Origin: Pseudomonas tritici
GTDB taxonomy: Bacteria; Pseudomonadota; Gammaproteobacteria; Pseudomonadales; Pseudomonadaceae
Reading direction: 5' to 3'
Length of the DNA stretch: 64,000 nucleotides
NCBI RefSeq assembly: GCF_014268275.3
Contig: NZ_CP077084.1
Span: forward strand, 1,116,001 to 1,180,000
Shown here: positions 27,624-37,580 of the stretch, piece by piece
Layout of the letters: each line of letters begins with the position of its first letter
How positions within the stretch are numbered: position 1 is the first letter of the stretch
Program-made: the position numbers and the translations under genes
The notes under the pieces: generated by a model
Seen by the model: the letters and a program-made list of their open reading frames with translations, nothing else
Databases searched by the model: none
Told to the model about the DNA's origin: nothing

Positions 27624-28553
27624 TTAAAGAAGTCCACGCTGGATCAGTAGCTGATGGGCCGACAACGGCTCTTCGGCGACGAGCAACTCAGGGATGTCAT
27701 GGGTTAATACCGCCAACTCCGCCTGGTGGATGCACACCGTTGGTCCGACGATCAACTTAGGGCAACTGATGCCGCCCAGCAGCTTCGCGAACGTCGACAA
27801 CTGCAGCGCCTTGCTCGAATACAGCAACACGGCGCGCGGTCGCAGGTGTTCCACCGCCAGGGCCAGCTCGCCGACGGGCAGTGGCCAATCGAACACTTCC
27901 ACCGGGCAGTCGGCACTGCTGGCCAGCCAGGCGCTGAGCCACAAATGCGGTTCCAGCGGCAGGGCGGACTGGTTGACCAGCAGCAATGGCGCACCCTGCA
28001 ATTGGCGATTGTTGTGGTAGATGCGCGCACCAAACTTGCTGCGCAGCCAGGACAAGAAAAATACCCGTTCCATCTGCGCGCCGAATTGACCTTGCCAACG
28101 CTGTTCCAGCTCCTGCAACAGCGGTAACAGCAGTTGCTCGCACAAGGTGCGTGGCGGGTACAGTGCCATGGCCTGGTTGAAGGCGTCGTCGACCCGGCGC
28201 TCGGTCAATTCACTGATGGCGTGCACCAGGTTCTGGCGCAGGGTTTGCCATTCATTTTCCACGGCATCGGGACTGGCCTGGGCGGAGTCGATCAGGCCTT
28301 TGACTTGGCTGACCGGCACGCCACGATTGAGCCAGGTGAGAATGGTGTGGATGCGTTGCACATGCTCGGCGCTGAACAGCCGGTGGCCCTTGGGCGTGCG
28401 CTGGGGCACGATCAGGCCGTAGCGGCGCTCCCAGGCGCGAAGGGTCACGGCATTGACGCCGGTCTGGCGCGCCACTTCGCGGATCGGCAGCCAGCCGTCC
28501 TGGAGGGCTTGGGCGATGTCTTCGCCGGGTTCGTCTAGCAGGGCAGCTCTCAT
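27624..28553 (-). CDS. MerR-family regulator with C-terminal B12-binding-like domain (LitR/PplR class II-like)
   Basis: Probable light-responsive repressor. The 309-residue protein has a MerR helix-turn-helix (LPIREVARQTGVNAVTLRAWERRYGL at 22-47, then GHRLFSAEHVQRI) followed by a four-helix and Rossmann-like module as in CarH/LitR. In CarH the helical module carries a W-x9-E-H motif; here W153 is followed by E162-R163, with Arg in place of the His. In the Rossmann part E201-P-H203 resembles ExHxxG but without the Gly. It thus looks like class II LitR (P. putida PplR), which works with LOV photoreceptors instead of B12. Second gene of the operon, adjacent to phrB, with exact PplR-type boxes at the operon promoter. 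Confidence 0.85.
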   Translation of the reverse strand: MRAALLDEPGEDIAQALQDGWLPIREVARQTGVNAVTLRAWERRYGLIVPQRTPKGHRLFSAEHVQRIHTILTWLNRGVPVSQVKGLIDSAQASPDAVENEWQTLRQNLVHAISELTERRVDDAFNQAMALYPPRTLCEQLLLPLLQELEQRWQGQFGAQMERVFFLSWLRSKFGARIYHNNRQLQGAPLLLVNQSALPLEPHLWLSAWLASSADCPVEVFDWPLPVGELALAVEHLRPRAVLLYSSKALQLSTFAKLLGGISCPKLIVGPTVCIHQAELAVLTHDIPELLVAEEPLSAHQLLIQRGLL

Positions 28554-28556
28554 GGT

Positions 28557-29516
28557 CTAGATCGCATTTCGCAGGCTGAGGTTTTCCGGGTGCGGTTGCA
28601 GGTAGGCCTGCTGAGCGATGTAGCGGTCCGGGTGTTGGCGAAAGTGGTGCTTTAGCAGGGTCAACGGCACCACCAACGGTACGATGCCGTGGCGGTATTG
28701 GCCGATGACGGTTTGCATTTCCTGTTTGTCATCGGCGCTGATGGCCTGCTTGAGGTAGCCGCTGATGTGTTGCAACACATTGGTGTGGGTGCCACGGGTC
28801 GCGCATTTGCTCAGGCCGGTCATCAGGTCGCTGAAGTAACAGCTGGCCAATTCGTCGAGGTTGGCGCCCTTGGTCATGCTGCCCAGCAGGTGCCCAAGGC
28901 TTTTGTAATGCGCCGGGCTGTGGGCCATCAACAAGTATTTATAGCGCGAATGGAAGGCCAGCAAACGGTGGCGGGTCAGACCTTCGGCCAGCAGTTGTTG
29001 CCAACTGGCGTAGACGAACACACGGGCCAGGAAATTTTCCCGCAGCACGGGATCATTCAGCCGACCGTCTTCTTCCACCGGCAGGTCGGGGTGGCGTGCA
29101 CAAAATGCCTGTGCGTAGATGCCACGCCCGCCGCCGTCCACCGGGGTGCCGTTGTCGCGGTACACCTTGACCCGCTCCAGGCCACAGGACGGCGACTTCT
29201 GCATAAAGATGTAGCCACACAGGTCGGTGTGTTCCGCGGCCATTTGCTGGCCGTAGTCGTCCAGCGGTTGGGTCACGTTCAGTGCGCGATTAACGGTGCC
29301 GACGGCTTCCGGATGGGCCGGGTCGCCCACCAGGCGGATCGGTTCGCGGGGGATACCCAGGCCGATCGCCACTTCAGGGCACAACGGCACAAAGTCGAAA
29401 TAGTCAGCGAGGGTCTGACTGCACAGCAGCGATTGTTTATGGCCGCCGTTGAAGCGCACGTTTTCGCCCAACAGGCAGGCGCTGATGGCGATCTTCGGTT
29501 TGGTGGTGCTGGACAT
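28557..29516 (-). CDS. DUF523 and DUF1722 domain protein
   Basis: First gene of the light/stress-type operon, 319 residues from ATG 29516 (MSSTTKPKIAISACLLG). The N-terminal DUF523 half shows AISACLLGENVRFNGGHKQS, the DUF1722 half LLAFHSRYKYLLMAHSPAHYKSLGHLLG. DUF523 proteins contain conserved cysteines and may bind a metal or act in RNA sulfur chemistry; the exact role is unknown. The fused form is regularly paired with photolyase and the LitR-type regulator in pseudomonads. A ribosome site (GAGGG) lies upstream; three bases separate its stop from the regulator's start. Confidence 0.85.
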   Translation of the reverse strand: MSSTTKPKIAISACLLGENVRFNGGHKQSLLCSQTLADYFDFVPLCPEVAIGLGIPREPIRLVGDPAHPEAVGTVNRALNVTQPLDDYGQQMAAEHTDLCGYIFMQKSPSCGLERVKVYRDNGTPVDGGGRGIYAQAFCARHPDLPVEEDGRLNDPVLRENFLARVFVYASWQQLLAEGLTRHRLLAFHSRYKYLLMAHSPAHYKSLGHLLGSMTKGANLDELASCYFSDLMTGLSKCATRGTHTNVLQHISGYLKQAISADDKQEMQTVIGQYRHGIVPLVVPLTLLKHHFRQHPDRYIAQQAYLQPHPENLSLRNAI

Positions 29517-29539
29517 AAACCAACCCTCTGCAAGATTCC

Positions 29540-29563
29540 TGTACAAGATCTAAATCTTGTACA
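29540..29563. promoter_or_regulatory. PplR/LitR-type operator box A
   Basis: TGTACA (29540-29545), 12 bases, TGTACA (29558-29563), followed by A. Exact fit to the reported P. putida PplR1 site T(G/A)TACA-N12-TGTA(C/A)A. It lies just downstream of the predicted transcription start of the operon, where a bound repressor would block elongation. Confidence 0.78.
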
Positions 29564-29573
29564 ACTAAATCTC

Positions 29574-29601
29574 ATCATAGGTTCGATGCTGTACAAGTCA
29601 A
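29574..29601 (-). promoter_or_regulatory. Predicted sigma-70 promoter of the light/stress operon
   Basis: Minus-strand -35 TTGACT (29601-29596), 16-base spacer, -10 TATGAT (29579-29574). The -35 hexamer lies inside box B and the start point would fall close to box A, so both operators flank the promoter. Confidence 0.6.
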
Positions 29602-29613
29602 ATTATTTGTACA
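29590..29613. promoter_or_regulatory. PplR/LitR-type operator box B
   Basis: TGTACA (29590-29595), 12 bases, TGTACA (29608-29613), followed by A; again an exact fit to the PplR1 consensus. It is offset from box A by exactly 50 bases, close to five helical turns, and overlaps the predicted -35 element. Confidence 0.78.
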
Positions 29614-29628
29614 AGTTTCGCGTGCGGT

Positions 29629-31037
<1,409 letters not shown>

Positions 31038-31937
31038 ATGCATATTTTGCTGACCGGCGGTACTGGCCTGATCGGCCGCCAACTCTGCCAACACTGGCTT
31101 GCACAGGGCCATCGCCTGACCGTGTGGAGTCGTCATCCGGACCAGGTCGCCAAGTTATGTGGCGACCAAGTGTCTGGGGTTGGTCGCCTGCAAGAGGTTA
31201 TCGGCCCGGTGGATGCGGTCATTAATCTCGCCGGCGCCGCCATCGCCGATCGCCCCTGGACCCACAAGCGCAAGGCGTTGCTGTGGAGCAGTCGTATCAG
31301 CCTCACCGAAACCTTGCTGGCGTGGCTTGAAGGCCTGGCGCAAAAACCAGCGGTGTTGATTTCCGGTTCGGCGGTGGGCTGGTATGGCGATGGCGGTGAA
31401 CGCGAATTGACCGAAGCCAGCGGCCCGGTGCAGGACGATTTCCCCAGCCAGCTGTGCATCGCCTGGGAAGAAACCGCCCAGCGCGCTGAAGCCTTGGGCA
31501 TTCGCGTAGTGCTGGTACGTACCGGGCTGGTGCTGGCGGCTGAGGGCGGCTTTTTGTCGCGGCTGTTGCTGCCGTTCAAACTGGCGCTGGGCGGGCCTAT
31601 CGGTAATGGTCGGCAGTGGATGCCGTGGGTCCATATAAAGGATCAAATCGCCCTGATTGATTTTCTTCTGCACAAGCCTGACGCGAGCGGTCCTTATAAT
31701 GCCTGCGCGCCACACCCGGTGCGCAATCGCGAATTTGCGAAAACCCTGGGCCAGGTGCTGCACCGCCCGGCGTTCATGCCGATGCCGGCCTTTGCGTTGA
31801 AGGTGGGCCTGGGCGAGTTGTCCGGCCTGTTGCTGGGTGGGCAGAAGGCGGTGCCCGAACGGTTACTGGCCGCTGGTTTCACTTTCCAGTTCACTGAGTT
31901 GCGCGCGGCTTTGGACGACTTGTCCAGCCGCCTCTAG
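31038..31937 (+). CDS. TIGR01777 family epimerase (YfcH-like)
   Basis: Atypical extended SDR protein of 299 residues. NAD(P) loop [17 protein letters not shown] at the N terminus, then [21 protein letters not shown] and [18 protein letters not shown], the family signature, and the C-terminal DUF1731 part ([28 protein letters not shown]). Substrate unknown. It lies 14 bases upstream of hemH in the same direction and is commonly found beside it in pseudomonads. Confidence 0.9.
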   Translation: MHILLTGGTGLIGRQLCQHWLAQGHRLTVWSRHPDQVAKLCGDQVSGVGRLQEVIGPVDAVINLAGAAIADRPWTHKRKALLWSSRISLTETLLAWLEGLAQKPAVLISGSAVGWYGDGGERELTEASGPVQDDFPSQLCIAWEETAQRAEALGIRVVLVRTGLVLAAEGGFLSRLLLPFKLALGGPIGNGRQWMPWVHIKDQIALIDFLLHKPDASGPYNACAPHPVRNREFAKTLGQVLHRPAFMPMPAFALKVGLGELSGLLLGGQKAVPERLLAAGFTFQFTELRAALDDLSSRL

Positions 31938-31951
31938 AGATAGGATGTTGC

Positions 31952-32977
31952 ATGACGGATCACGCGTTGTTACTGGTCAATCTGGGCTCGCCAAAGTCCA
32001 CTTCGGTGGCCGATGTGCGCAGCTACCTCAATCAGTTCCTGATGGACCCTTACGTGATCGACCTGCCGTGGCCGGTGCGGCGCTTGCTGGTGTCGCTGAT
32101 CCTGATCAAGCGCCCCGAGCAGTCGGCGCACGCCTACGCCTCCATCTGGTGGGACGAGGGCTCGCCGCTGGTGGTGCTCAGCCGCCGTCTGCAACAGCAG
32201 ATGACCACGCAGTGGACCCAAGGGCCGGTGGAGTTGGCGATGCGCTACGGCGAGCCGTCCATTGAAACGGTGCTGACGCGCCTCGCCGCCCAAGGCATCC
32301 GCAAAGTGACCTTGGCGCCGTTGTATCCGCAGTTTGCCGACAGCACCGTGACCACGGTGATTGAAGAGGCCAAGCGGGTTGTGCGCGATAAAAAGTTGGA
32401 CGTGCAATTCTCGATCTTGCCGCCGTTCTACGATCAGCCGGAATACCTTGATGCTCTCGCGGCGAGCGTCCGCTCCTATGTGGAGCAGGATTACGATCAC
32501 CTGCTGCTGAGTTTCCACGGCCTGCCTGAGCGCCATCTGACCAAGCTCGACCCGACGGGCCAGCATTGCTTCAAGGACGCCGATTGCTGCAAGAACGCAT
32601 CGGCTGAGGTGCTGAAGACGTGCTACCGCGCGCAATGCTTCAGCGTCGCCCGCGATTTCGCCGAACGGCTGGGCTTGCCGGAGGGCAAATGGTCGGTGGC
32701 CTTCCAATCGCGCCTGGGCCGGGCGAAGTGGATCGAACCCTACACCGAAGCGCGCCTGGAAGCCTTGGCCCAGCAAGGTGTGAAAAAGCTGCTGGTGATG
32801 TGCCCGGCGTTTGTCGCCGATTGCATCGAGACGCTGGAAGAGATCGGCGATCGCGGGCTGGAGCAGTTCCGCGAGGCCGGGGGCGAGGAGTTGGTGCTGG
32901 TACCGTGCTTGAATGATGATCCGCGGTGGGCGGCGGCGCTGAATACCTTGTGCGAACGCGCGCCGGTTGCGCTGTAA
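31952..32977 (+). CDS. hemH: Ferrochelatase
   Basis: Inserts Fe(II) into protoporphyrin IX, the last step of haem synthesis. The 341-residue product shows [10 protein letters not shown] at the N terminus, the catalytic [11 protein letters not shown] (His in SFHGLP) and the acidic [10 protein letters not shown] segment. It also has a cluster of Cys residues ([10 protein letters not shown]) in the middle. Second gene of a two-gene unit with the TIGR01777 epimerase; a REP pair follows. Confidence 0.97.
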   Translation: MTDHALLLVNLGSPKSTSVADVRSYLNQFLMDPYVIDLPWPVRRLLVSLILIKRPEQSAHAYASIWWDEGSPLVVLSRRLQQQMTTQWTQGPVELAMRYGEPSIETVLTRLAAQGIRKVTLAPLYPQFADSTVTTVIEEAKRVVRDKKLDVQFSILPPFYDQPEYLDALAASVRSYVEQDYDHLLLSFHGLPERHLTKLDPTGQHCFKDADCCKNASAEVLKTCYRAQCFSVARDFAERLGLPEGKWSVAFQSRLGRAKWIEPYTEARLEALAQQGVKKLLVMCPAFVADCIETLEEIGDRGLEQFREAGGEELVLVPCLNDDPRWAAALNTLCERAPVAL

Positions 32978-32996
32978 CTGAGCCTTACACGCTCCA

Positions 32997-33090
32997 AATG
33001 TGGGAGCGGGCTTGCCCGCGATAACGGTGTATCTGTCAACGAATGTATTGACTGACACGCCCTCATCGCGGGCAAGCCCGCTCCCACATT
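32997..33090. repeat. REP doublet (REPIN), arms 26 bp
   Basis: Left arm 32997-33022 and right arm 33065-33090 are perfect inverted copies of the GTGGGAGCGGGCTTGCCCGCGA type, separated by 42 bases. It lies between the convergent hemH and TonB-receptor genes and may terminate both. The AAGCCCGCTCCCACA core at 33074-33088 is a free copy of the sequence targeted by the IS110 element. Confidence 0.92.
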
Positions 33091-33100
33091 TTTATCGTGT

Positions 33101-35197
33101 TTACAGGTTAAGGGTCAGGCTAACCGTGAGATTGCGCGGTTCACCGGGGTTGATCCAATAGCTGCTGTAGGACCGCTCGTAGTACTTTTCATCAAACAAG
33201 TTGTTGAGGTTCAAGCCCACGGTGACGTTCTTCGTAGCCTTGTAATGGGCCAGCAAATCGACGGTGTGGTAGGCGGGTAGCTCGAAACGCGTACCTGCCT
33301 CACCAGAGCGATCCCCTACATAAGTGAACGCCGCACCAAGGTCCGAACCCCGCAACGCGCCATCCTGAAACTCATACACCCCCAACAAACTGCCGCTGCG
33401 CTTGGCCACGCCGAGAATCCGGCTGCCGGCTGGAATGGCTTTGTCGCCCTTGGTGACTTCGGCGTCGATGTAGGCAAAGGCGCCGATCACGCGTACGGCA
33501 TCGGTCACCTGCCCGGTCAGTTGCAGGTCAAGGCCCTGGCTGCGCGCTTTGCCCATGGCGCGATTCAGGTTGGTGGCAGGGTCCAGGGCCAGCACGTTTT
33601 CCTTTTCGATATGGAACGCGGCAAGGGTGGCGCTGAGGCGGTCGTCGAACAGCTCGCTCTTGATCCCCACTTCATAACCCACGCCTTCTTCCGGCTTGAA
33701 GGTTCTGCCGTTGGCATCCAGGCCGCTGTTGGGTTTGAACGAAGTAGAGGCGTTGGCGAACACGCCGACTTCGGGCGTTAGCTGGTAGAGCAGGCCAGCG
33801 CGTTGGGTAAATGCGTCGTGGGTTTGCCGGCTCTTGGCGTGATTGCGTGTGAAGTCGTCGGTGCTTTGTTCGAAATGCTCGAAGCGCGCGCCAACCATAC
33901 CGCGCAAGCGATCGGTGAAGATGATCTGATCTTGCAGGTTCAATGCCTGGCTTTTGGTCTGTTCGAAGAAGTCGGTGCCGGAGCGCACGCCGTTGGGTTT
34001 GGTCTTGCCGTAGACCGGGTTATAGATATCGATGGCATAGTCGCTGCCGCCGATAGCCGTCACGCGCTCCTTCTTGCGGTAGTCCTCGTATTCAGTGCCG
34101 ACCAGCAGCTCATGCTGCCAGCTGCCAATGTCGAACAACCCACGCAGTTCAAGCTGGGTAATGCTGTCGTGCCAACCCATGGAGCGTTCGCGATAGCGGC
34201 GGTTGATAGTGTGGCCGTCGGGATTCAGTGTGCGGTTTTCCGAAGCGTCGCCCCACAGGCTGCCTTGTTTGTAGTGGCTGGCCAGGCGCAGTTTCCAGGC
34301 ATCGCTGAGGTGATGTTCCAGCGTGGCCTGGATGCGGTTGTTGTGGTTGTCGATGTCGCCATCGTTGGGCTCGCCGAGGAAGGTGGAGCGTGATACGCCA
34401 CTGGCGTCGACGATGCCGCGGTCGAAGGTAGAGCTGTGGCGGACGAATTCGCTTTCCACCAGCAAGCTCGTGTCCGGGTCCAGTTGCCAACTGAACGAGG
34501 GCGCGACGAATACCCGCTTGCTCTGCACGTGATCGCGGAAGCTGTGGTTGTCTTCCACGGCCAGGTTGACCCGCGATAGCACGTTGGCTTCGCTGTCCAG
34601 CGGGGTGTTCACATCCACGGCGGTGCGGTAGCGGTCCCAACTGCCGGCGCTGGTTTGCACGGTGGTGAAGGCTTCCGGTTGGGGCTTCTTGGTGACGATA
34701 TTCACTGTGCCGCCGGGGTCGCCACGCCCATACAGGCTGGCGGCGGGACCCTTGAGCACTTCAATGCGTTCGATATTGGCCGTATCCGGTGTGCTCGGGT
34801 AGCCGCGATTGGCGCTGAAGCCGTCCTGGTAGAACTCTGACGTGGTGAAGCCGCGCACGCTGTATTCGTAGAGGGTGAGGCCGCCGAAGTTGTTTTGCTT
34901 GGACACGCCGCCGGCGAATTCCAAGGCGCGTTCCACGTTGTTACTGCCCAGGTCCTTGAGCACTGTGGCGGGAATCACACTGATGGATTGTGGGATGTCA
35001 CGAATGGCAGTGTCGGTTTTTGTCGCGCTGGCGGAGCGGGTGGCGCGGTAGCCTTTGACCGGGCCGGTGGCGGATTCATAGGCGTCGGTGGTGACACTGA
35101 TGGTGTCGAGTTCCAGGGTGTTTTCTTCAGCGAAAGCGGGGTCGAGCAGCAAGCCTAAGGCCAGGCCAGCCAAGGGCACGATTTTTCGAGACGGCAT
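33101..35197 (-). CDS. TonB-dependent siderophore receptor
   Basis: Outer-membrane receptor for a ferric siderophore, 698 residues from ATG 35197 (MPSRKIVPLAGL). A signal peptide (cleavage near AFA-EEN) is followed at once by the plug domain (DIPQSISVIPATVLKDL; IEVLKGPAASLYGRGDPGGTVNIVTKKP) and a 22-strand barrel ending in the typical aromatic strand (GEPRNLTVSLTLNL). There is no N-terminal signalling (STN) domain, so it should not act through an ECF sigma/anti-sigma pair. Resembles FhuE/FoxA-type hydroxamate receptors, but the ligand cannot be told. A Fur-like site lies upstream. Confidence 0.92.
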   Translation of the reverse strand: MPSRKIVPLAGLALGLLLDPAFAEENTLELDTISVTTDAYESATGPVKGYRATRSASATKTDTAIRDIPQSISVIPATVLKDLGSNNVERALEFAGGVSKQNNFGGLTLYEYSVRGFTTSEFYQDGFSANRGYPSTPDTANIERIEVLKGPAASLYGRGDPGGTVNIVTKKPQPEAFTTVQTSAGSWDRYRTAVDVNTPLDSEANVLSRVNLAVEDNHSFRDHVQSKRVFVAPSFSWQLDPDTSLLVESEFVRHSSTFDRGIVDASGVSRSTFLGEPNDGDIDNHNNRIQATLEHHLSDAWKLRLASHYKQGSLWGDASENRTLNPDGHTINRRYRERSMGWHDSITQLELRGLFDIGSWQHELLVGTEYEDYRKKERVTAIGGSDYAIDIYNPVYGKTKPNGVRSGTDFFEQTKSQALNLQDQIIFTDRLRGMVGARFEHFEQSTDDFTRNHAKSRQTHDAFTQRAGLLYQLTPEVGVFANASTSFKPNSGLDANGRTFKPEEGVGYEVGIKSELFDDRLSATLAAFHIEKENVLALDPATNLNRAMGKARSQGLDLQLTGQVTDAVRVIGAFAYIDAEVTKGDKAIPAGSRILGVAKRSGSLLGVYEFQDGALRGSDLGAAFTYVGDRSGEAGTRFELPAYHTVDLLAHYKATKNVTVGLNLNNLFDEKYYERSYSSYWINPGEPRNLTVSLTLNL

Positions 35198-35241
35198 GAT
35201 AGAGCGTTCCAATAGCGATATTGAAACAATATAACATGACC

Positions 35242-35256
35242 AATGAGAATGGATTG
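35242..35256 (-). promoter_or_regulatory. Putative Fur box upstream of the TonB receptor
   Basis: AATGAGAATGGATTG matches the core of the Fur consensus (AATGATAATCATTAT) at 11 of 15 positions. It lies about 45 bases before the receptor start, where iron-dependent repression would be expected. Confidence 0.5.
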
Positions 35257-35309
35257 CTTTGAAACATAAGCTTACAGGTGCCCGCGAACGGACACCCGGA
35301 TGAGTCGGC

Positions 35310-36464
35310 TTATTCCTCTTCTTTAACCGGCGCGGGCGGTGGGCGCAGGCCTATTTCTGCCAGCAGCTTGATCTCTTTGCCGTTGCGCATCACCTGGATC
35401 GCCACCTTGTCGGTCGGTTTGATCCGCGCGACCTGGTTCATCGACTTGCGGCCATCGCCTGCCGGTTCGCCGTTGATGCTGAGGATCACATCGCCCAGCT
35501 GCAGGCCGGCTTTCTGCGCCGGGCCATCGCGGAAGATCCCCGCGACCACGATGCCTGGGCGCCCGGTCAAGCCAAACGACTCGGCCAGTTCCTTGGTCAA
35601 CGGCTGTACTTCAATGCCCAACCACCCGCGAATCACTTGGCCGTGTTCGATGATTGACTTCATCACTTCCATCGCCAGCTTCACCGGGATCGCAAACCCG
35701 ATGCCCTGTGAACCGCCAGACTTGGAGAAAATCGCCGTGTTGATGCCGGTCAGGTTGCCATTGGCATCCACCAGTGCACCGCCGGAGTTGCCCGGGTTGA
35801 TCGCGGCGTCGGTCTGGATGAAGTCTTCGTAGCTGTTAAGCCCCAACTGGTTTCGCCCGGTGGCGCTGATAATGCCCATGGTCACGGTCTGGCCCACCCC
35901 GAACGGGTTGCCGATGGCCAGCGCCACGTCACCTACCCGCAAGCCGTCGGAACGGCCGAGGGTGATGGAGGGCAGGCTTTTCAAATCGATCTTCAGGACC
36001 GCGAGGTCGGTTTCCGGGTCGCTGCCCACCACGCGCGCCAGGGTTTCACGGCCGTCACGCAGGGCCACGACGATCTGGTCGGCGCCGGTGGTCACGTGGT
36101 TGTTGGTGAGGATGTAGCCTTCCGGGCTCATGATCACCCCGGAACCCAGGCTGGATTCCATGCGGCGTTGCTTGGGCCCGTTGTCACCGAAATAGCGGCG
36201 GAACTGTGGGTCTTCAAACAGTGGATGCGCCGGTTTGTTGATGACCTTGGTGGTGTACAGGTTAACCACGGCAGGGGCGGCAATAACCACCGCATCGGCA
36301 TAAGTCACCGGACCTTGCACAACCGCGTTGGTTTGCGGCGCCTGTTGCAGGTTCACATCAAGGCTGGGTAGACCCACCAGCTCGGGGAAACGCTGAATAA
36401 TCAGCATCGCGATCAGCACGCCAGCCAACAATGGCCATCCAAAAAAACGCAGCGCCTTGAGCAT
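35310..36464 (-). CDS. algW: Periplasmic serine protease AlgW (DegS-type)
   Basis: Site-1 protease of the envelope stress pathway: cleaves the anti-sigma factor MucA and so activates AlgU. The 384-residue protein has one N-terminal membrane anchor (FGWPLLAGVLIAMLII), the trypsin-like domain with triad His (LTNNHVTTGAD), Asp (ETDLAVLKID) and Ser (NPGNSGGAL), and one PDZ domain (RPGIVVAGIFRDGPAQKAGLQLGDVILSINGE). The ATG at 36464 with AGGA upstream is chosen over a TTG one codon earlier. Divergent from the Nif3-like gene. Confidence 0.95.
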   Translation of the reverse strand: MLKALRFFGWPLLAGVLIAMLIIQRFPELVGLPSLDVNLQQAPQTNAVVQGPVTYADAVVIAAPAVVNLYTTKVINKPAHPLFEDPQFRRYFGDNGPKQRRMESSLGSGVIMSPEGYILTNNHVTTGADQIVVALRDGRETLARVVGSDPETDLAVLKIDLKSLPSITLGRSDGLRVGDVALAIGNPFGVGQTVTMGIISATGRNQLGLNSYEDFIQTDAAINPGNSGGALVDANGNLTGINTAIFSKSGGSQGIGFAIPVKLAMEVMKSIIEHGQVIRGWLGIEVQPLTKELAESFGLTGRPGIVVAGIFRDGPAQKAGLQLGDVILSINGEPAGDGRKSMNQVARIKPTDKVAIQVMRNGKEIKLLAEIGLRPPPAPVKEEE

Positions 36465-36566
36465 CAAGTAAGTCCTGACAGGTTGCAGGGGGCGGGAGAG
36501 CGCCCATAATGTCGCGCATTATACGAGGCTGCGAGCGCCTTCGAACGGGATATTTAGGAGTCTTTT

Positions 36567-37325
36567 ATGGCCGTCCCCCTTACCACCCTCGTCGAGGAAG
36601 CAGACCGCTACCTCGGCAGCGCAAAAATTGCCGATTATTGCCCCAATGGCCTCCAGGTCGAGGGCCGCCCGCAGGTGATGCGCATCGTCAGCGGCGTGAC
36701 CGCAAGCCAAGCCCTGCTGGACGCGGCGGTCGAAGCCCAAGCCGACCTGATCCTGGTGCATCACGGCTATTTCTGGAAAGGCGAAAACCCTTGTATCACC
36801 GGCATGAAACAGCGCCGCTTGAAGACGCTGCTCAAGCACGATATCAGCCTGTTGGCCTACCACCTGCCACTGGACCTGCACCCCGACGTCGGCAACAACG
36901 TGCAGTTGGCGCGTCAGCTCGACATCACCGTCGAAGGCCCACTGGACCCGAACAACCCCAAAGTCGTCGGCCTGGTCGGCTCCCTTGCCGAGCCCCTGTC
37001 GGCCCGCGACTTTGCCCGCCGGGTGCAAGAAGTCATGGGGCGCGAGCCGCTGTTGATCGAAGGCAGCGAAATGATCCGCCGCGTCGGCTGGTGCACCGGT
37101 GGTGGCCAGGGCTATATCGACAACGCGATTGCTGTCGGCGTCGATCTGTTCCTGAGCGGCGAGGCCTCGGAACAAACCTTCCACAGCGCCCGCGAAAACG
37201 ACATCAGCTTCATCGCCGCGGGCCACCATGCGACTGAGCGCTATGGTGTACAGGCGCTGGGCGATTACCTGGCGCGGCGCTTCGCGTTGGAACATCTCTT
37301 CATCGATTGCCCCAATCCGATCTGA
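36567..37325 (+). CDS. Nif3-like dinuclear metal centre hexameric protein (YbgI family)
   Basis: 252-residue member of the NIF3/DUF34 family, which forms hexamers with a two-metal site. Conserved metal ligands are seen in ADLILVHHGYFWKGENP and at the C-terminal FIAAGHHATERYGVQALG. Start at 36567 has AGGAG upstream. The biochemical role of the family is not settled. Monocistronic between algW and the REP doublet preceding cysD. Confidence 0.9.
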   Translation: MAVPLTTLVEEADRYLGSAKIADYCPNGLQVEGRPQVMRIVSGVTASQALLDAAVEAQADLILVHHGYFWKGENPCITGMKQRRLKTLLKHDISLLAYHLPLDLHPDVGNNVQLARQLDITVEGPLDPNNPKVVGLVGSLAEPLSARDFARRVQEVMGREPLLIEGSEMIRRVGWCTGGGQGYIDNAIAVGVDLFLSGEASEQTFHSARENDISFIAAGHHATERYGVQALGDYLARRFALEHLFIDCPNPI

Positions 37326-37341
37326 AGAATGCCGCTAAACA

Positions 37342-37432
37342 AATGTGGGAGCTGGCGGGCCTGCGATAGCATCGCTGCGGTTTACCTGACTGACCGCGGT
37401 GCCCGCATCGCAGGCAAGCCAGCTCCCACACT
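37342..37432. repeat. REP doublet (REPIN), GCTGG-type
   Basis: Left arm 37342-37367 and right arm 37407-37432 are inverted copies with two mismatches, of the GTGGGAGCTGGCTTGCCTGCGAT type. This differs from the GCGGG type at 32997. The rest of the 255-base gap up to cysD must carry the cysD promoter; no operator was recognised. Confidence 0.88.
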
Positions 37433-37580
37433 TGGCCGCATTCCAAGCCAAACTATGGGGCATATTCATATACCGTTTCGATCTAGCTGGCGCCCTGAAT
37501 AGAAGCAGGTGCTGTGCTAGCATGCCCCGCTCGAACACGGCCCGCTGGCCGTCCACAAGATCGTTTTTCCGTGAGTAACC

